Assembly: GCA_031278315.1 (NCBI GenBank)
Contig: JAITKS010000180.1
Span: 1 to 14,223, forward strand
Origin: Planctomycetaceae bacterium
GTDB lineage: Bacteria > Planctomycetota > Planctomycetia > Pirellulales > Thermoguttaceae
DNA length: 14,223 nucleotides
Direction: 5' to 3'
The notes below the pieces were generated by a model. It saw only the letters and a program-made list of their open reading frames with translations. It did not search any database and was not told the DNA's origin. The position numbers were made by a program, and so were the translations under genes. This document shows, piece after piece, positions 14,054 to 14,223 of the stretch (within the stretch, counting starts at the first letter, position 1; each line of letters opens with the position of its first letter).

Positions 14054-14096
14054 TGCCGGTTTACAATTTTGCAATACAGTATTTTGCAATCCGGCA
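14054..14096. repeat. Inverted repeat upstream of thioredoxin
   Basis: TGCCGG (14054-14059) pairs with CCGGCA (14091-14096), with two further matches inward. Inside, ATTTTGCAAT occurs twice in direct orientation (14066-14075, 14081-14090). It lies 40-80 bp before the thioredoxin start on the minus strand, where promoter or operator elements would be. Its function is unknown. Confidence 0.5.
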
Positions 14097-14104
14097 TTTT
14101 GATA

Positions 14105-14223
14105 AATAATCGTGTCATAATATCCTGCCGCCCTTTCAGGGCTTCGGGGAGGTGGGACTTTTACCCGCCCCGCTGGGGCGGGCTATAATCCTGTTGCCCT
14201 TTCAGGGCGATTCTAGTTTTATA
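14105..14223. repeat. R1 interspersed repeat, two-module copy (right end, runs off the window)
   Basis: This is the same sequence and orientation as 16-134, with two substitutions (in GGAGGTGGGAC and CCTGTTGCCC). It includes both CCCTTTCAGGG modules and the CCCGCCCC-GCT-GGGGCGGG hairpin (14164-14182). It is cut by the window edge at GATTCTAGTTTTATA, just where the left copy continues TATGCG. Confidence 0.92.

Noticed and set aside
1..14223. Circular element inferred from matching ends
   Set aside because: The end repeats differ by substitutions and a third related copy occurs internally, so an interspersed repeat explains them without circularity.

Overview
The window comes from an AT-rich bacterium with flagella. 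Nine protein genes and one tRNA look intact, and one transposase relative is truncated. The genes are an assimilatory sulfate pair (sat, cysH), two flagellar hook-region genes (flgE, flbD), tRNA-Gly(GCC), trigger factor (tig), a molybdate ABC transporter (modABC), and a thioredoxin-ridA pair. The phylum cannot be fixed from the sequence. The hook protein carries two tandem beta-sandwich-like inserts, a build I loosely associate with Planctomycetota. Most starts (sat, cysH, flbD, flgE, modB, ridA, trx) lack a Shine-Dalgarno sequence, while modA and modC have good ones. None of this is decisive.

Layout. From 350 to 6114 all genes are on the minus strand, in transcription order flgE, flbD, cysH, sat. 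Positions 6115-7272 form a 1.16 kb non-coding stretch of decayed repeats. It contains one strong promoter (7052-7079) and ends at tRNA-Gly. From 7273 to 12584 everything is on the plus strand: tRNA-Gly, tig, modA, modB, modC. From 12745 to 14014 the minus strand carries trx, then ridA 6 nt later, then a 5'-truncated REP-associated tyrosine transposase relative.

How the genes work together. Sat turns sulfate into APS. The CysH has the paired-cysteine iron-sulfur signature of APS reductases, so it would make sulfite without an APS kinase. Thioredoxin is the usual electron donor for that step, and one is encoded at the other end of the window. ModABC would import molybdate; modB and modC overlap, but a repeat element sits between modA and modB. 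FlgE and FlbD are commonly neighbours, but here they are separated by 431 bp of repeats.

The most distinctive feature is the density of interspersed repeats. I see at least five families: a modular GC-rich element (R1) at both window ends, with a one-module version at 3491; a roughly 190-210 bp element (R2) at 1751 and 3285; a MITE-like family with TAATATATCAG terminal inverted repeats; a CGTTACAAAAAATA motif; and a GC-rich palindrome (GTAGGGGCGGGG arms). The palindrome lies inside the transposase reading frame and also at its broken 5' end. I found no defence system, CRISPR array or obvious novel gene cluster. The unusual biology here is in the repeats.
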